NCBI RefSeq assembly: GCF_040802235.1
Contig: NC_133157.1
Span: forward strand, 90,072,001-90,136,000
From: Manis javanica
Taxonomy: Eukaryota; Chordata; Mammalia; Pholidota; Manidae
Length of the DNA stretch: 64,000 bases
Direction of reading: 5' to 3'
The notes under the pieces are model-generated. The model had not been told where the DNA came from. It made no database searches and worked only from the letters and a program-made list of their open reading frames with translations. This document shows positions 1 to 13,700 of this stretch, in pieces. The stretch's first letter is position 1. Every line of letters begins with the position of its first letter. Position numbers and translations under genes: made by a program.

Positions 1-595
1 CCCCATTCCGGGCCCTGCAGGTGGCTCCTCCTGCGGGACTGCACATGAAGCTCAGTTAATGGCAAGGTCCCCGTCCTCTGCGGCTTCTGCATGTGTTCAG
101 TAAGCGAGCAAATAAAGGGAAGGGGTGCAGTCAGAGGCCTCTGGGCACCGGAGCCACACCCTCCCATGGCGTGAGGAGTCCGGAGGTGAGCACACAGCTT
201 TAACGCCTATTGAGGTTTCATCATCAGAGCAGAGATTCAGCCTTTTTTGGTGACAGCGGTTGACCCTTAATCAACAACCAGCTGTCAGAAAGCGCTACCT
301 TATCACTCACCCACTCATGCTGCAGTCAGAGGGCTCAGGGCCTCCATGAGACCCCCACTGCTCACTGCCTGGCTATTCAGCCTCGGGACACACCTGGTTT
401 CCAGTGACGCATTTGAACCTGATGACTTGTTCTGAATATTTTCCTTAAAAAGAAACATTTCCTCTAAAAATGTCAGAACAGTATTATAGTATGTATTTAT
501 GTACTTATTTTGTCATTGGTGTGTACTTCAAATTTTAGAATGAAAAAATTTTCATTTATATTTTTAAAACCTTTAGAAAGCATTTTCATCAGCAA

Positions 596-879
596 AACTT
601 GGTTTATAACCAACCTTTCAGAGGCATCTATTTTTTTAAAGTAAAACATCCCTGTGTTCAAAACAAAAATGTGTGTTCCCCTAGTGTTTCCCTAGTGTTC
701 CCCTAGTGTTTCCATACAGTGTCTGTACAGGTCTGTGTGTGTTCCCCTAGTGTTTCCGTACAGTGTCTGTACAGGTCTGAACACCATGACAAAGAAGCAG
801 TGTCGTCTGTTTTCACCTAGGCAGCCACATTGCTCCTCCAATATTGTAGTCAAATAGAATAAAAAACTGTGGAGGTCAC
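596..879 (+). repeat. Local duplication A, copy 1
   Basis: This 284-bp segment recurs almost unchanged at 2375-2661. I see one 3-nt length difference and two substitutions (CCTAGG versus CCTCGG, and ATTGTAG versus ATTGCAG). The flanks diverge abruptly at both ends. Positions 672-780 are built of tandem units of about 45 bp sharing GTTCCCCTAGTGTTTCC and CAGTGTCTGTACAGGTCTG. Confidence 0.9.
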
Positions 880-904
880 AAAATAGAGTAGAAGACCTGG
901 TACT

Positions 905-1085
905 GTAGTTAAAAGCCCAAGGTTCAAATGTGGGTTTGATCACAATGTGTGACACGAAGAAGTCTCTGAACTATTTGTCCCTGTGCTTTTCATCTGTGAC
1001 ATGATTTACGCAGTATTTGTATGACTTGCCTTTGTTGGGTAGTTACTGAGACCAAACAACATATCAGAAAAAATGTTTTAAGCTG
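905..1085 (+). repeat. MIR relic, + orientation
   Basis: The order of motifs follows the MIR consensus: GTAGTTAAAAGCC, GGTTCAAAT, TGTGTGAC, a region like CTCTCTG...CATCTGTGA, then a MIR-like tail. It is heavily diverged, as expected for this old tRNA-derived SINE. Confidence 0.6.
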
Positions 1086-1599
1086 TAACATTGTACAAAT
1101 TATTTGATAACTCTGTGAAGGTAACTTAAGATTTTATCACTAATATGTCATCCTGACTGTAAAAAGCAATTAAACCTTATCAAATATTTAGTTTTGCAAA
1201 TTATCCTAAAAGCACAAGTACACATTCATTCAAGGGACCCTAAGCCTTGAAAACTTACACAAATGCTGAGGAGCCCCCATTTTGTCCCCCTGGGGGTGCA
1301 CATCCTCAGGAAAAAGCAGTGATTCCACTAAAATTCAGGAGTGTACTGTGCACGTTGGATACACAGTAGTTCCTACCACAGACCTGGTGGTGTCTTCAAA
1401 GCTGATTAAAATTAGGATATTCTCAGTAATATTGTTGGTGCACATTTATTTCACAGAAAATCAATTTGCAAGGTAAGCACCTAATTAATGGGCTTTCTGT
1501 TTGCAAAGCTGTGAGCAGAATGGGTCCCATCAGCCTGGGTGTGACTGGGTTGTGCCCCCGGTGGGTGCACCATGCCGACTGCTCTCTCTCTCCTCCTAG

Positions 1600-1707
1600 C
1601 CTGCCCTGGAGTCTGGGACAACATCACATGCTGGCCCCCAGCAGACGTAGGCGAGACTGTCACAGTGCCCTGTCCAAAAGTGTTCAGCAATTTCTACAGC
1701 AAACCAG
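1600..1707 (+). CDS. VIPR2: VIPR2 exon 3 (extracellular domain)
   Basis: This 108-bp exon has phase 1 at both ends, the acceptor CTCCTCCTAG and the donor CCAG|GTACTG. It encodes [20 protein letters not shown] and on to F-Y-S-K-P. This is the core of the class B hormone-binding domain, with the conserved Asp of W-D-N, two cysteines of the disulfide scaffold and an N-I-T glycosylation sequon. The first two bases complete an Ala codon begun in the upstream exon, and the last base opens a Gly codon completed by the next exon. Confidence 0.95.
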
Positions 1708-4700
1708 GTACTGTCTGTGTTGTTTCCGAGGGTGTATGTCTGTCAGAAAGGGTCGACTTCTCCGTGAAGGCAGCAGGCACCCGGAGCACCCGTTCACTTT
1801 GCTGAGCGAGTCAGGGAACAGCTGCCCTGTCACGCACAGAGCTGGTTTCAGGAGCAGGATGAAAAGCTTCCTGCTGAGCCATTCACCTCAAATCAAATGC
1901 AGGGGAGAGCAGGCCTCAGGGAGAGGCTGGGCCGGGCAGGTCCACTGTGCGCCAGAAGCAGACAAAGGGGAGCCAAGAGCCAGGTGCCACAGGAGCTGAG
2001 CAGACCTTCCCTGGCGTCTTGCCTCTTCAGGGCCCACAAGCCCTCAGCACTCCCCAGAGGCCCTGAGGCTGCCTGACGCATGGGCACAGCTTCACGCCCA
2101 GGAAGCCTTGTGGGTCTCTGGTCTGGCTCCCCGCCTCTGACCTCCCACCTGCTGCCCCAGCCCCTGGCCTTGGGGGCCTGCAGGCTGAGTCCCCAGAGCA
2201 CCATGGGTGCTGGCCAGTAGGCAGGGCCTCCTCCTGTGGCTTGTGCTCTGCTACACAAGGCCCTGCTTGCTCCAGAGAAGGCAGTTTTGTTTCATTGTGG
2301 TGTGTTGTAAACAGTCTTGATTTCCATAACATGACTAAATCTGCCCTTGAAAGTGGAAAAGAAGACCCATCTGGAACTTGGTTTATAACCAACCTTTCAG
2401 AGGCATCTATTTTTTTAAAGTAAAACATCCCTGTGTTCAAAACAAAAATGTGTTGTGTTCCCCTAGTGTTTCCCTAGTGTTCCCCTAGTGTTTCCATACA
2501 GTGTCTGTACAGGTCTGTGTGTGTTCCCCTAGTGTTTCCGTACAGTGTCTGTACAGGTCTGAACACCATGACAAAGAAGCAGTGTCGTCTGTTTTCACCT
2601 CGGCAGCCACATTGCTCCTCCAATATTGCAGTCAAATAGAATAAAAAACTGTGGAGGTCACTGCAGCTCTGCTAAACTCTGCCCCAGCCTGTCTGTATAC
2701 TTACTCAGTTGTAGCCTGCATTGTTGATCTTTCCTGCACACTTGGTGCAGAAGGCTCACATTCAGAGGGCAGGTGCCACAGGGGAGCCTGGAGAACTGGA
2801 GTTGTGGGCGTGCCTCCGACGACCGCGGGATAGATCTGGATGGAAGAAAAGTGATTCAGGAAAGAAAGATTTCTTTCATACCTGCGACTTGCAAAGTAAG
2901 AACCGTCCTGAGTGAGTGAGTCAGCCAAGCGCCCACCACCACCATCTCTGTCAGGAAGACTAGTAAAAAGTGTCCCCCCACCCAGTTAATGATACTTCCA
3001 CTGAATGGTTCAGGCTGTCAGTATTCTGGAAATCCTGAAGGAATTGGCACAGACTTTGTATGGATGGTTCGATTCCCAAGGCTTCCAGAGAGCAGCCTGG
3101 GGTTTGCACGCAGGCAGACACGAGCACTCCCATTCCTGGGCATCTGCTGCTTCCAGCCCAGCCCTTGCCAGACGCAGCTCCCAGGACAAGCTAGAGTCTG
3201 GTTCAACTCTGAATCACTATGCAGCCTCTCCTCTGGAGAATAAAAACTCCAGTCTGTTTCAGGTTAAGTGCTCCGTGCTCTCTGTCTAGAACCGTCTTGC
3301 AGCCATGGGGAACATCTCCACCGCAAGAAAGTCGGCCAGAGTTCCTGCATCTGGATGCCACAGCTAGTTATCTGAAATGTATATGCCTCCATGTTTATAA
3401 CTGGGCACAAAAACATGAACAACGAGACAACTTACACAGCTGCTGACAATGTGCCATCCACATGGGTGTGTAAGAGTCCCAGAGCTCACAGAAGCAGAGA
3501 CATAATCTGCAGCTGGGGGCCGAGGAGGGCTGGATGGGGGCCCATGGCATGGACAACAGCGGGCTGAGGCCCCAAAGATGAACCTCAGCAGGGGTAAGTG
3601 GGAGGTCTTGACACAAAATTAAGAACCAGTGGTGCTTGAATCTGTATGGCACCTTTCAGTTATAGAAAGCTTTCAAAAAGCTGAAAGTGGCTTCTTGTCA
3701 TGGCCTGAGAAATGGATCTGTGTGTTTTCTGGGAAGTAATTTTCTTTCTGAAGTTCTCATCCCACCAGCAGGTAGGAAACTGGGGGGCTCTCCAGGTAGC
3801 CAGGTGTGCTGTCACGGCAGCCAGCACCTTGCTGTGAGCTCTCCTCCTGCGGGGTGAACCCAGGGTCATGCAGGCCCCTCTGCGTCATCTGTAGGGGTGG
3901 AAGGGAGGCAGGGAGCAGTGTGTGCTCCATGGAGGAGCCTTTAAAAGGGAGGCTGGAAACAACCAAGCAGGAGGACGTGGCTTTGAGGACATGGGAGATT
4001 TACCCTGGGGAACTGGAACCTTAGGACACTGCACTCCAAGTATGGGGGCCCTCCACATCGGGGAGAGGGCCAACATGCTGCAGGAAGCCAGGACAGCTCG
4101 ACAACAAAAGGGTCAGGAGCAGTGCCCATGACAGCAGCCCAGCTGTGGCCCCAGGGACACCAGAATCACCTGATTACAATAGGAGCTTCCCGACAGCTGC
4201 AGGCCATGCCCAGTGCATCATCTGAGGTGCAGGCTAAGGACCTCAAGCTGCTGTTCTTGGAGAGTGGTGACTCCCCAACAGAGCCCGGGAGGCCACGGGG
4301 CATGCCTGCCCCCAGCCCAGGTGAGCCCAGCTGGAGGCTCCAAGACGTCACACTGAATGGGCAAAGGATGGGGCTTGTAAGCACCTGGGGAGCAGGCACC
4401 TCAGGCACCTGTCACCCCATGCTGAGGACACCCGGGCACCACTGCTGACCTTAGGGCCACAGCTCTGGAAGGTCAGAAAACAGTGGGGGGTCTCCACAAA
4501 GTTGGGGAAGGACCTGCAGAGTAGATAGGCCCCCAGGTAACGAAGGCCCCATGGAGTCAGGGTTGGGGAGAGACTCACTCAGTGGGTAGAGAGGGGGCCC
4601 ACTCTCCTGAATCCTAAAGCTGTGGCCTCCCCCACATCCTCCCAGACCCCCCAGCTCCCAGAGGCCCTCCCACCTCCCTGACCTGTTCCCACTGCCCTGG

Positions 4701-7700
4701 CCCTCTCCTTTGCTGCCTCACACATTTCTAGGAAGCTCACCTCCTCCTCTGCCTTCAGGAACATCCAGGGGTGTGAAGCCAGATGGGATGAAGAACTGGG
4801 GAAGCTGGACTTGATAGGATGAAGCCCATTGAAGTGTCTTCTTCAGACTAGTGTTTGGATGTATTCATGAGGTCTGCCTGCCCAGCACCCGCTCCAGCCG
4901 GTCCACAGAGCTCAGGGTTCAGGCAGATGAGGAGCCCACTGCCAGGAACTGAGATGGGCTCTCGCTCATCAGCTGTGTGACGCGGGCAAGAGACCCAACT
5001 TCTCCCAGCCTCGGGTTTTTTGTCCATAAAGTGAGGTCACCTGCAGGGCCAGGACTCCATGAGTGGTGCAAATAGGGAGCGCCCCTGCCGGACACGGGGC
5101 TTGGGGGCCCTGGGCACTGCTGAGACCACTTCACCCCACTTCCTGTCCCAAAGGCGCGCTTTTCAAGCCAGGATGTGCTCGTGTGGCCGACCTCTCCACA
5201 GGAGCGGGCTTTGTTCTGGGTTTTGCCTGATGACTCCATGATCAAGTGAACAGGCAGCCTGCGTGATGCAGAGGAAATAGGGATTTCTGAGTCGAAAAAC
5301 CTGTCCTACTGCTCGGCCGATACAGACATGGGCATCACTGAGCCCCAGAGCTTGTTTCCCCGCCTGCACAACAAGGAGAGTAATGCTACACAAGAGACCA
5401 TGTTGTGTGCACACATGCCGTTCCGCAAGCCCTGGGCTTATGGGGCAGGGATGCTAACCACAGGGAGCTTCTCCCTGGTCTGAGAACCCCAAGCCCACCC
5501 CAGATGTGGCCCAGGCCCCCAGACCCACGTGTATTTCACCCATGACCACCCGGCCCTCTACGTGGTCACCGTCCTGCCATGCTCAGGTAAGTAGGGGAAC
5601 ATCTGTTCTTCGGCTTCACAAAGGGCTTGGATTAGTTAGGGGCAACTTTTGATGGTAAGACCAGAACTGACTTTATTGCATGCAGCTCACATCTAACCTC
5701 CACAATGTTCTCCCACAGCACTAGTGACCCCGTAGTGCCTGCCCCATGTGCTCTAAGGCTACTGGCTCTGAGGCCCCCCGCCCGGTCCCAGCCCCTTACA
5801 CTTTACCACAGAGCAAACGGTCCAACTTTTCTTCTAGGAAACATAAGCAAGAACTGCACAAGTGACGGGTGGTCGGAGATGTTTCCAGATTTCATAGATG
5901 CGTGTGGCTTCCACGACCCTGAAGATGAGAGCAAGGTAAGGGCTGGCACGCCGCCCGAACTTCCTGCCTGTGGGCTGAGCGGCCCTGCGGGGGTTATGCG
6001 GGCTCGCCTCTTGAGGCTAGGGCTATTGTTCAGTGGCCAGAAAGGCCACGCCTGTTTCAGGTCTGCTGCCTGGCCTCTGGGAGTTTCTGATGGTTCCATG
6101 GTTTTGGAGGCAGGAAAGGCTTTCTCCTCACCTGCTGTCCAGGGCTCTCCTGCTGAAGTGAGCTTTAATGAGCACCCATCCTGCCGGGGTGTTTCTCCAT
6201 CCCTGGTAGGGTTTTGCCACAAGACTGGCTGTCAAGAAGCTGCATGGTAGTTTCCTTGGTCCTGAGGCGGCAGCGAGAGATGGGACCAGCTGGAGCGTCT
6301 TTGCAAACCTGGAAGTGGAGTGTGTCTGGCTGGGGGTACCCAGGCCCAGGCTGGCTGCCAGTGACTCATCGCAGGCCACGCTGGGGACTTGGCCTGCACT
6401 GGCATGGCTGCTCAAGGGCCCTGTCTGCTGGTGCAGTTTAAGGAGGCCGTGGAGGGTGTGCTGGTGAGCCATTTGTCCAAGAGCCCAGTCATTTAAATGA
6501 TGCATCCACTGCAGCTCTGCTAAACTCTGCCCCAGCCTGTCTGTATACTTACTCAGCTGTAGCCTGCATTGTTGATCTTCCCTGCACACTTACCCCAATA
6601 ACTGTGGTTTTATTATGTTTCCACCAGCAAACCAGAACACTGCCTCCCCTTGAGCTGCATTTGTTTACCCCACAGTGCTGTGTGGAACACGGGCACCTCA
6701 TACACCTGAGGATGGAGTGCATTACAAACACGTGTTCCCCAAGTGTACATTGTGTGGGATGTACATGAGGCCCTTTAAAGAGCCTCAGGGAATCCTAGCT
6801 ACCCACCCACCCTGGGTCCCACCGCCTCTGGATCCGACCGTCCCTGGGTCCCTCGGTCCCTGGGTCCCTCTGTCCTGCCACCTAATGAGACCATCAGTGA
6901 TGCTGACGTGGGACCAGTTCTCCCCAGGCCTGACCCACCGTCCCGTGCTCCTGCTCTCCAAAGGGCTGACCTTGCTCTCCTCACTAAGGGTTATCATTTA
7001 AAGTCAGTTCTTTTCCCACCAAGTTATTAAACTGCAGAAAAGGAAGTACCATACATTTTAGCCAATATCCTAATTGGAAGCTAAGACCCCTGACCTCTGG
7101 CCAAGAATCAGTGAAGATGATGGTGGTGGTGTGGCCTACATTGCTGATCAGTTACCGATATTATAGATTAATTACCCATGTCATCTCAAGTGGTCTTGTT
7201 CTGTTGCGGTCTGATTGCCAGCATTGCATATATGTAAGGAACACAGTGTGATGTTTTTACACATATACACTTAACACTGTGAAAAGACTCCCTCAGTCAA
7301 ACTAATTATCAGTCATCTCGTATTCATCAAATACACTCACCTTTTTCTGGTGAGACATAGAACTTAGCTTATACCTGAAAGCATGTACTTTGACCAATGT
7401 CACATATTTCCCCACCCCCTGTCTCATTTAATCTTAGTAACAACCCACTTTACAGACAGAAACTAAGGTTTAGAGAAATGGCGTGACCGGTCAGAGGCCC
7501 CAGGCTGGTGAACAGAGCTGTGGCTGGTCCTCCTCTGACCACTCGTTCCCCCCACTGTAGTCGTGGCAGTAATGGGTGTGGGACGTAGCTGGGCAGGTGG
7601 CCAGGCCTGGGGTCCATGCTGATGCCTCCCGGGAAATATGGAGCTGCCATCCTGACAGTCCTTCCAGGCAGTTGGGACAGAGCCAGGCTGATCGCTGGGA

Positions 7701-10700
7701 CCTGGGCCTGGGCACACAGCGCATGCCAGGCTGCTGTGTCTAGAGCCCGTCGAGCGAGGTTTGGGTGGTAAGACAGTTCCAACGCTCCAGATGGGGGCAT
7801 CTGGTCAGACTCTGGGCTGTGGGAGGTGAGTCCTCAGACCTCATCAGACACGCAGTTCTGCTGGCAGACTCCTAGGAAAGGGAATTTCTTTTTAAGCCTT
7901 GCAGTGTGAGTATCACAGGATCCAAACCTTCTTTGCTCACTGCTGTTTCCGTTATGCATAATCATGGAAACTAGTTTTTCTGGGTTGAATATGTCAACCT
8001 TCTCGCTTGGCACTAAGTTGTCTTTGTCGCAAGCAGAGGCTGTGGGAGGCACCTGCGGCCTGTATGCACCTGGGCCTCCGGAATTTATAGGAACAGCATG
8101 GGAATTTGTGCAGCTAGAGTCCACTCCACACGTCCCAAAAGACACCAGCTGTGATTCACCACCCTTGGCCAAGCGTTGAACCAGAGGACCTTAGATCAGC
8201 AGAAGAGCTCCTAGCACTTCACTGAAACGTGACACATTTAGGACCGAAGGCCGTGGAAATGCCCTACCAACCGCCCCTCCTCCCCACCCATTCTCCAGCC
8301 TCCTGACCCTTCCCACTGTGACTGCCTTCTCCCTGTAGCCGTCTCATCTGGCTCCAGTGGAACATAACCCGCTGTGTTTGACACACCCCTCGGGCTGTCC
8401 TGTGCGCCCGGTTGGAGCTTGGCCCATGGGCGTTCTGTATTAACTGCACCCCGCAGGTAAGGCCCCACCGGGAGGGGAGGCTGCTGAGTCTCCTTTGGGC
8501 AATAAATGCCGGTGTTGGACAGCCCTCAACAGCGGGACCTACAGCTCAGCAGACATACATTTAACTTCCCTCAACCCATCCCAGCTAGAAGGTGGGGAAT
8601 AAATTCCCCGCTTCATGTTGTTGCTGTAAACCCAGTGCACAGCCCAAAATCAGAGACCTATTCAGCCAGTCTGAATTCAGAACATGTTTCGTTGGAAGAT
8701 ACGAGAGTGTTCCAAGCCCCAGGCTGGCCCCAAACTGTGGGTGAGCTCTTTAATATGGCTTTGTAAGAATAAGACTCTTAACTATATAGAACCAGCCCCA
8801 GATATACTTCTGAGGCTTCAGGACACAGGTATGGGGTGGAAAGTACAGCGTGCTGAGGCCTCACCAGCAGCGTTTACCTGGAGATGGGCTCTGGTCCCCA
8901 AGAGGGGCAGGCCAATTCATCCCAAGATGACCATGCCTTGGAGGTCCCACTGCTCTGACTGACCTTGGGTTACAAAGGCCCAGTGGGGTCTGACAGGGCC
9001 GCGATGGATGTGGGAGGGGCACCTAGGGCCAGCGGCCAACACGTCAGTGCTGACACACTTTGGGAGTCACACCCGACTGCTTCTCCTTCTCCCTGGATTC
9101 CCCTGGTCATGCTGTAGGGGACCTTCCAGGAGACCTGGAGACCCTAATGGGCCCACTTGGTGCTTGGAAAGGCCTGTGACCAAATCCAGCCTCGGGAGGC
9201 ACAGTGTGTCAGTAATTTTCTGATGTTTTTTGTCCAGTTTGAGGCTTGTTCTTCTTAATTAAACATTTCAGAGATTCTGCAGAGATCAGGATAGCATATT
9301 CCCTGCTAACAGATTAGAAAGTCAAAGTATTTGCATGTGTGAAAGCTTGGAAAGTGATGACCCAGAACCAAATCGGGAGGCTCCCCTCCCTGGCTGCAGC
9401 TTCTGCTGTCTGAATATTTGAACACTTGTTCACTCAGGAATCAGTTTGAAGACAAAGACCCCCTGCCGGCTGTCCCTGCACCCTTGGCTGAGGGGAGGGA
9501 TGCAGCCTGGTGAAGATGGGGCTCCCCACTTCCTCTCAGTACCATCTCGTTGGCGCTCACTCTTCCCAGTTTTGCTGAGAGTTTTTGACTGGATTTCCTG
9601 CTCTCACGTGGCCAGGCTTGCCTGGGTGTTGTGTGTGATCTTTGTTTCAGTTAATTAAATTCAATAAAAAAATCAGCCTCCACTAAAGCCGCAGGCTTGC
9701 TGCATCGGGTGAGGAAACTGAAGATGCAGTCGAGTGAGGAGGGGGAGTGGCTGAAGGAGACCCGAGGGCCTCCCAGCCAGGGGGGAGCTGATGCCTAAAG
9801 CTGCTTCTCCCCGCAGGAGGCCGGGGAGTCATAAGGGTTGGGGCGGCGCCTGGCCCTTGATTCTCTGAGTCTTACAAGTCACAGTGAAGCCCTGAAGCCC
9901 GCCGGGCTGGCCTCAGGACCCTGTCACCACACCCGGCTTCCCAGTCCTGTCCCTCTGGCCAAACCCACCTGCAGGTGTGTGTGCCCTGGCTGAGGAGCAC
10001 TGCATCTTAGGCCTTTTACCTTTTAATCACTGCATAAAGGGTTAATCCCATTATGAGGATTTAAGGGCCCCTCCTCCCCCAGGCCCGGGAGGCCCCACAG
10101 CCACCCTTGCTCCTCTGCCCCCAGGTCCCAGCCTGCTGAGGCTGCAGGGAAGGCAGGCCAGATGGAGACCACGAGACCCTCTCAGCTGCCTCCACCCCTA
10201 CATGGGAGCGTGGGGGTGCCCTACACCGAAGAAGTTGCCCTGGCATCATGTTCTCAGCCTCAGCAGGACAGCCCAGTACTGGTCCTTCCCCCTACCAGCT
10301 GATCCCCAGACCTGGGGCTCCCCGGACAGAGCTCCCCGCCACAGCCCATCAGGTGGACCCTGTTCACCTGATATTTTTCTGCATCAAAGGCTGTCTCGAG
10401 GCTCCAGGTGAGGGCAGTGTGTTGGCCGGGCTCCCTGCCCTAGTCCCCACCTGCTGCCCAGTGTCCCCACCTGTCTGGTTTCCCAGGGATGCTGGGAGTG
10501 GGTGAAACATGAAAATGCCTAGAAATTTAGCTGCCAGGATGAGTTCTGTGGGACCTGGTGGTGTGCTTTCTCCTGAGCACCAGGAGTCTTCCAGAAGAGT
10601 CTGCAAGGGCCTCGGGCTGAGCCCGCCCTCTCGGGGGCATCTCAGTCACCCCACACTACTCTGCAGCTTAGGCTGCTCCCCAGCCTGCCCCACTGATGGC

Positions 10701-13700
10701 CAGCTGCCCCAACACACTGGTGTCCCAGTGGACACGCAAGGCTGTGCACCCCACCTGTCCTGCGTCATCGGTTTGCTACCATGGCTCTTAAGTAACAGCA
10801 CTTCTGCTAAATTTAGCCCAAGCTGTTGGCGCCTAGCCTTCCATGGGTCAAGTGGACACATTTCTTCCGTATTATGCCATATCCCTAAAAATATCTGTCC
10901 CTCCTCTCACCTTCAGATGCTGTAGTAGCTCTCTCCCTCTGACCCCGATGCCACCTCCCCACATTCCCCATCCCACAGCAGAGACCACGGCATCTAATCT
11001 GTGGTGCTTCTGTGCCAGGCACCCTTTGGCACCTCGCTCGGTCCCACAGACCCTGTCAGGACATGCTGTCATCCAGTGCACAGTGGAGGGGAACCCTGAA
11101 GATGGCATGTGGGTGCTTCACCACAGGCCCGAGTATGCCAGCTGGCCCAAGAGGCCTGGAGCACTACACTCTGTGTTTGCTTCCAATTTGGTGATTCAGC
11201 TCAGCTTCCGAACATGCACCAGGAGCACAGTCTGCTTCATTTCACGTCCAGTGGTGGGAGGAAGCTTCCCCTCATGGTTGCCTGGGGCACCTGAGTGATG
11301 TGCTTGCTGCAGCCGGCAGAGGTGGGCAGCTCAGCAAGCCATAGGCGTGCTCTGGGGCAGGGGCAACAGGGCAAGTGCAGCCAAGACCAGCTCCAGGATT
11401 TGGAGAGGATGCAGCCAGAGCTACACAGCACTGCCCCGGGCGGCAGAGCCCAGCGCAAGGAAACAGCTGGCTCATCCAGGCAGAAATCTACCCACAAGCA
11501 GAAACGTGATTCAGAAGATCTACAGGACAAGCAATTGCATCCAGGAAGGTTCCCCCCAGAACGGAGATGGAGGCACAGAAATCAGAGGCCAGTATGATCC
11601 AGAATTAGGAGCCAAGGAGTGCGCCCCACGGGAACATCCAACTCAGTGCTGATGCTGTGGGTCAAAGGGGAGATAAAGAACAGGCCAGCATTGGGGTGGG
11701 GAGCCGGGGAGTGGTCCACTGGCAGCAGAGCATGGGGGTGGGATGCCCAGCCGTGGGTCGCCCTGCAGACCCCTGGGGGCCTGCACTGATGTGCTTCTCT
11801 GTAAGGGATGGCTTGTCACAGGGCTGGCTGGACCCAGAGCTGGAGGGCTGAGCCGCGCCAGGCTGGTCTTGGCCCAGCGTGGTGCTCTTGGGAGGCGCTG
11901 GGCTCCATGATGTCCCCTTTCACTGGCTTATCCTTGAGCCACCTTGGGGGATAGACGGACATAGGGGCCCAAGCAGCTGGCAGTCTGGTGCTGGACATGA
12001 GGCTGCCCCAGGGCCCTCGAGGTGGGGGCAGGAAGACTGGCTCTGAGGCGGGTTGGGGAACAAGCCAGCCATTCACTGGCTAATCCTGCCATTTCTCTGC
12101 ATGACCCACAATCTCCAGGACTAAAAGTTCGTGGTCCTGAGGAATAATTGAAGAAAGGATGGAAATGAACAGTATTTGCTTTGCGGAGCACTGCCGAGGT
12201 CTGTGGAAAGTTGTAGGAAAAACAAGGCAAAGCTCTGAACAGTCACCTCCCGACCGTCGCCTTGGTGCGGCAGGAATGGGACAGGGCGCAGAGAGGCCAC
12301 CAGCCAGGAAGGCTGCCTCACTGCCGGGGCCTCCTTTTACTGGCCTTGTATTTACTATTTTCTCAAAAATAAGCACATAGTACTTCAATATTCAAATAAA
12401 ATCAGATCTTAAGTCCAAAAACCCTCTCAAATTTATGCCAAGTGTGTCAAAGCTTTCCTCAGCTGCACTTGCCTTTAGCCCTGGGCTCTGTCGGGACAAC
12501 GAGGAGACGCTCACACCCTCTTCTCTGCGCAGTTTTAAACCCACCTTGAAGTGACCCACTTCAAGTGCACAGTAGCACTGGGCACCCCGGGTGTCTTGAG
12601 CCCCTGCAAGGTTTGGCCCTGTGAGTGCAGGCACGTGGGTGTGCTGCCCACTCATGCTTCTGGCCTCCTCAGCTGCGAGGCTGCATTTCCCTGGGGCAAG
12701 GGTTTCCTCTGTGTACCCTCAGGGCTGTTACCAAATTTGGGACATTTAACATTTTTGTGATGCTTTTATCTAATCTGCTGTCTGTGTTCCGGTTCACCTG
12801 CTGCCTCACACTGTCATGGGGGCATCTTTCCCCACAAAGGCCACATGTCACTCTGTATGGTCAGCTGTTCAGTCCCTAACAATCTGGAACATTCCATAGT
12901 CTTTCTCTGTCTTTCACGACATCATTTTTCTGAAGCATACAGTCCCATGGCTTCATGGAAGGGCTGTCTGTCGGGATTGTCTGGTGTTCCTCCTGAAGAG
13001 ATTGGGGTTCTCTGCCAGCTCACTTCAAGTAAAGGCAAAGACACTTGGTGCTGAAGCAAATGGTCCCAGTCCCAGGTTTTCTATATCACAAACCCTGTGC
13101 TCAGATTGGGGCCTGTTGGGGTAAAATTGCCCAAAATATCTATGACTCTTTGTTTTCTCAGAAATGTCGTATTTGGATTTTAAAAGAAAATCAGTTTTTC
13201 CTCTAACCCTTCCACACCAACAAAGGAATGTTTCTTGTGGTTACTTAAAAAAAAGTGTGGCTTTGCGAGCCCCTCATGAAGTGTGGGGACCATGTCCTGT
13301 GGGGTGACAGCCCCTGGGACACACCCACCCCCTGCCTCCTTTCTAAAACGTCACCCAGGCAGCCACACAGGCTGCCAAATCACGTTGCTATCATTTCCTC
13401 AGCAGAATCAATCACAGTGCGGTGTCCATGGGAATCAGCCCTGTTTGGAATCATGGGTGATCCCAGCCACCGCTTTTCCCGTGGATGCATCTCTGCGCCT
13501 TCCTCAGGAGAGCCTGGCCTCTCGAGAGGGTGAGGCCCAGGGACTGAAGCCTGGCCTGTGCGTGGCTTGCACCTGGGGCAGGTCCTGGCACGTGAGTGCT
13601 GGGCTCCCTGATCCACCACGTCCCCTGGAGCCTACCTCCAGCTGCGCCCAGCTCCTGTCAGTGACTCTGAACAAGAAGCAGCCAAGAGTTGGCTGCGTTC

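Larger units (their letters stand above)
1..1599 (+). other. VIPR2 intron 2, 3' part
   Basis: This non-coding stretch precedes the first VIPR2 exon in the window. It holds the first copy of a local duplication (596-879) with an internal minisatellite and a MIR relic (about 905-1085). The rest is AT-rich single-copy-looking DNA. No exon encoding the preceding ectodomain segment (residues before A-C-P-G-V-W-D-N) could be found, so that exon should lie upstream. The intron ends in a strong pyrimidine tract (about 1581-1597) followed by the AG at 1598-1599. Confidence 0.7.
1708..5837 (+). other. VIPR2 intron 3
   Basis: This 4.1-kb intron contains the rearranged block 2375-2743 (copy A2 fused to copy B1) and MIR relics at about 4955-5060 and 5325-5395. 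A MER20-like scrap may lie around 4150-4230. A strong splice-donor-like site (CTCAG|GTAAGT at 5586-5587) has no matching conserved exon. No other gene is seen. Confidence 0.8.

Noticed and set aside
1..1599. First VIPR2 exons, promoter or CpG island
   Set aside because: I searched for the signal peptide and the H-P-E-C-R-F-H-L segment and found neither. There is no CpG-dense stretch, so the gene start is outside the window.
5470..5586. Exon-like stretch ending in CTCAG|GTAAGT inside VIPR2 intron 3
   Set aside because: The donor is perfect, but no convincing acceptor, conserved peptide or class B counterpart exists between the flanking exons. Single GTAAGT sites are common by chance in long introns.
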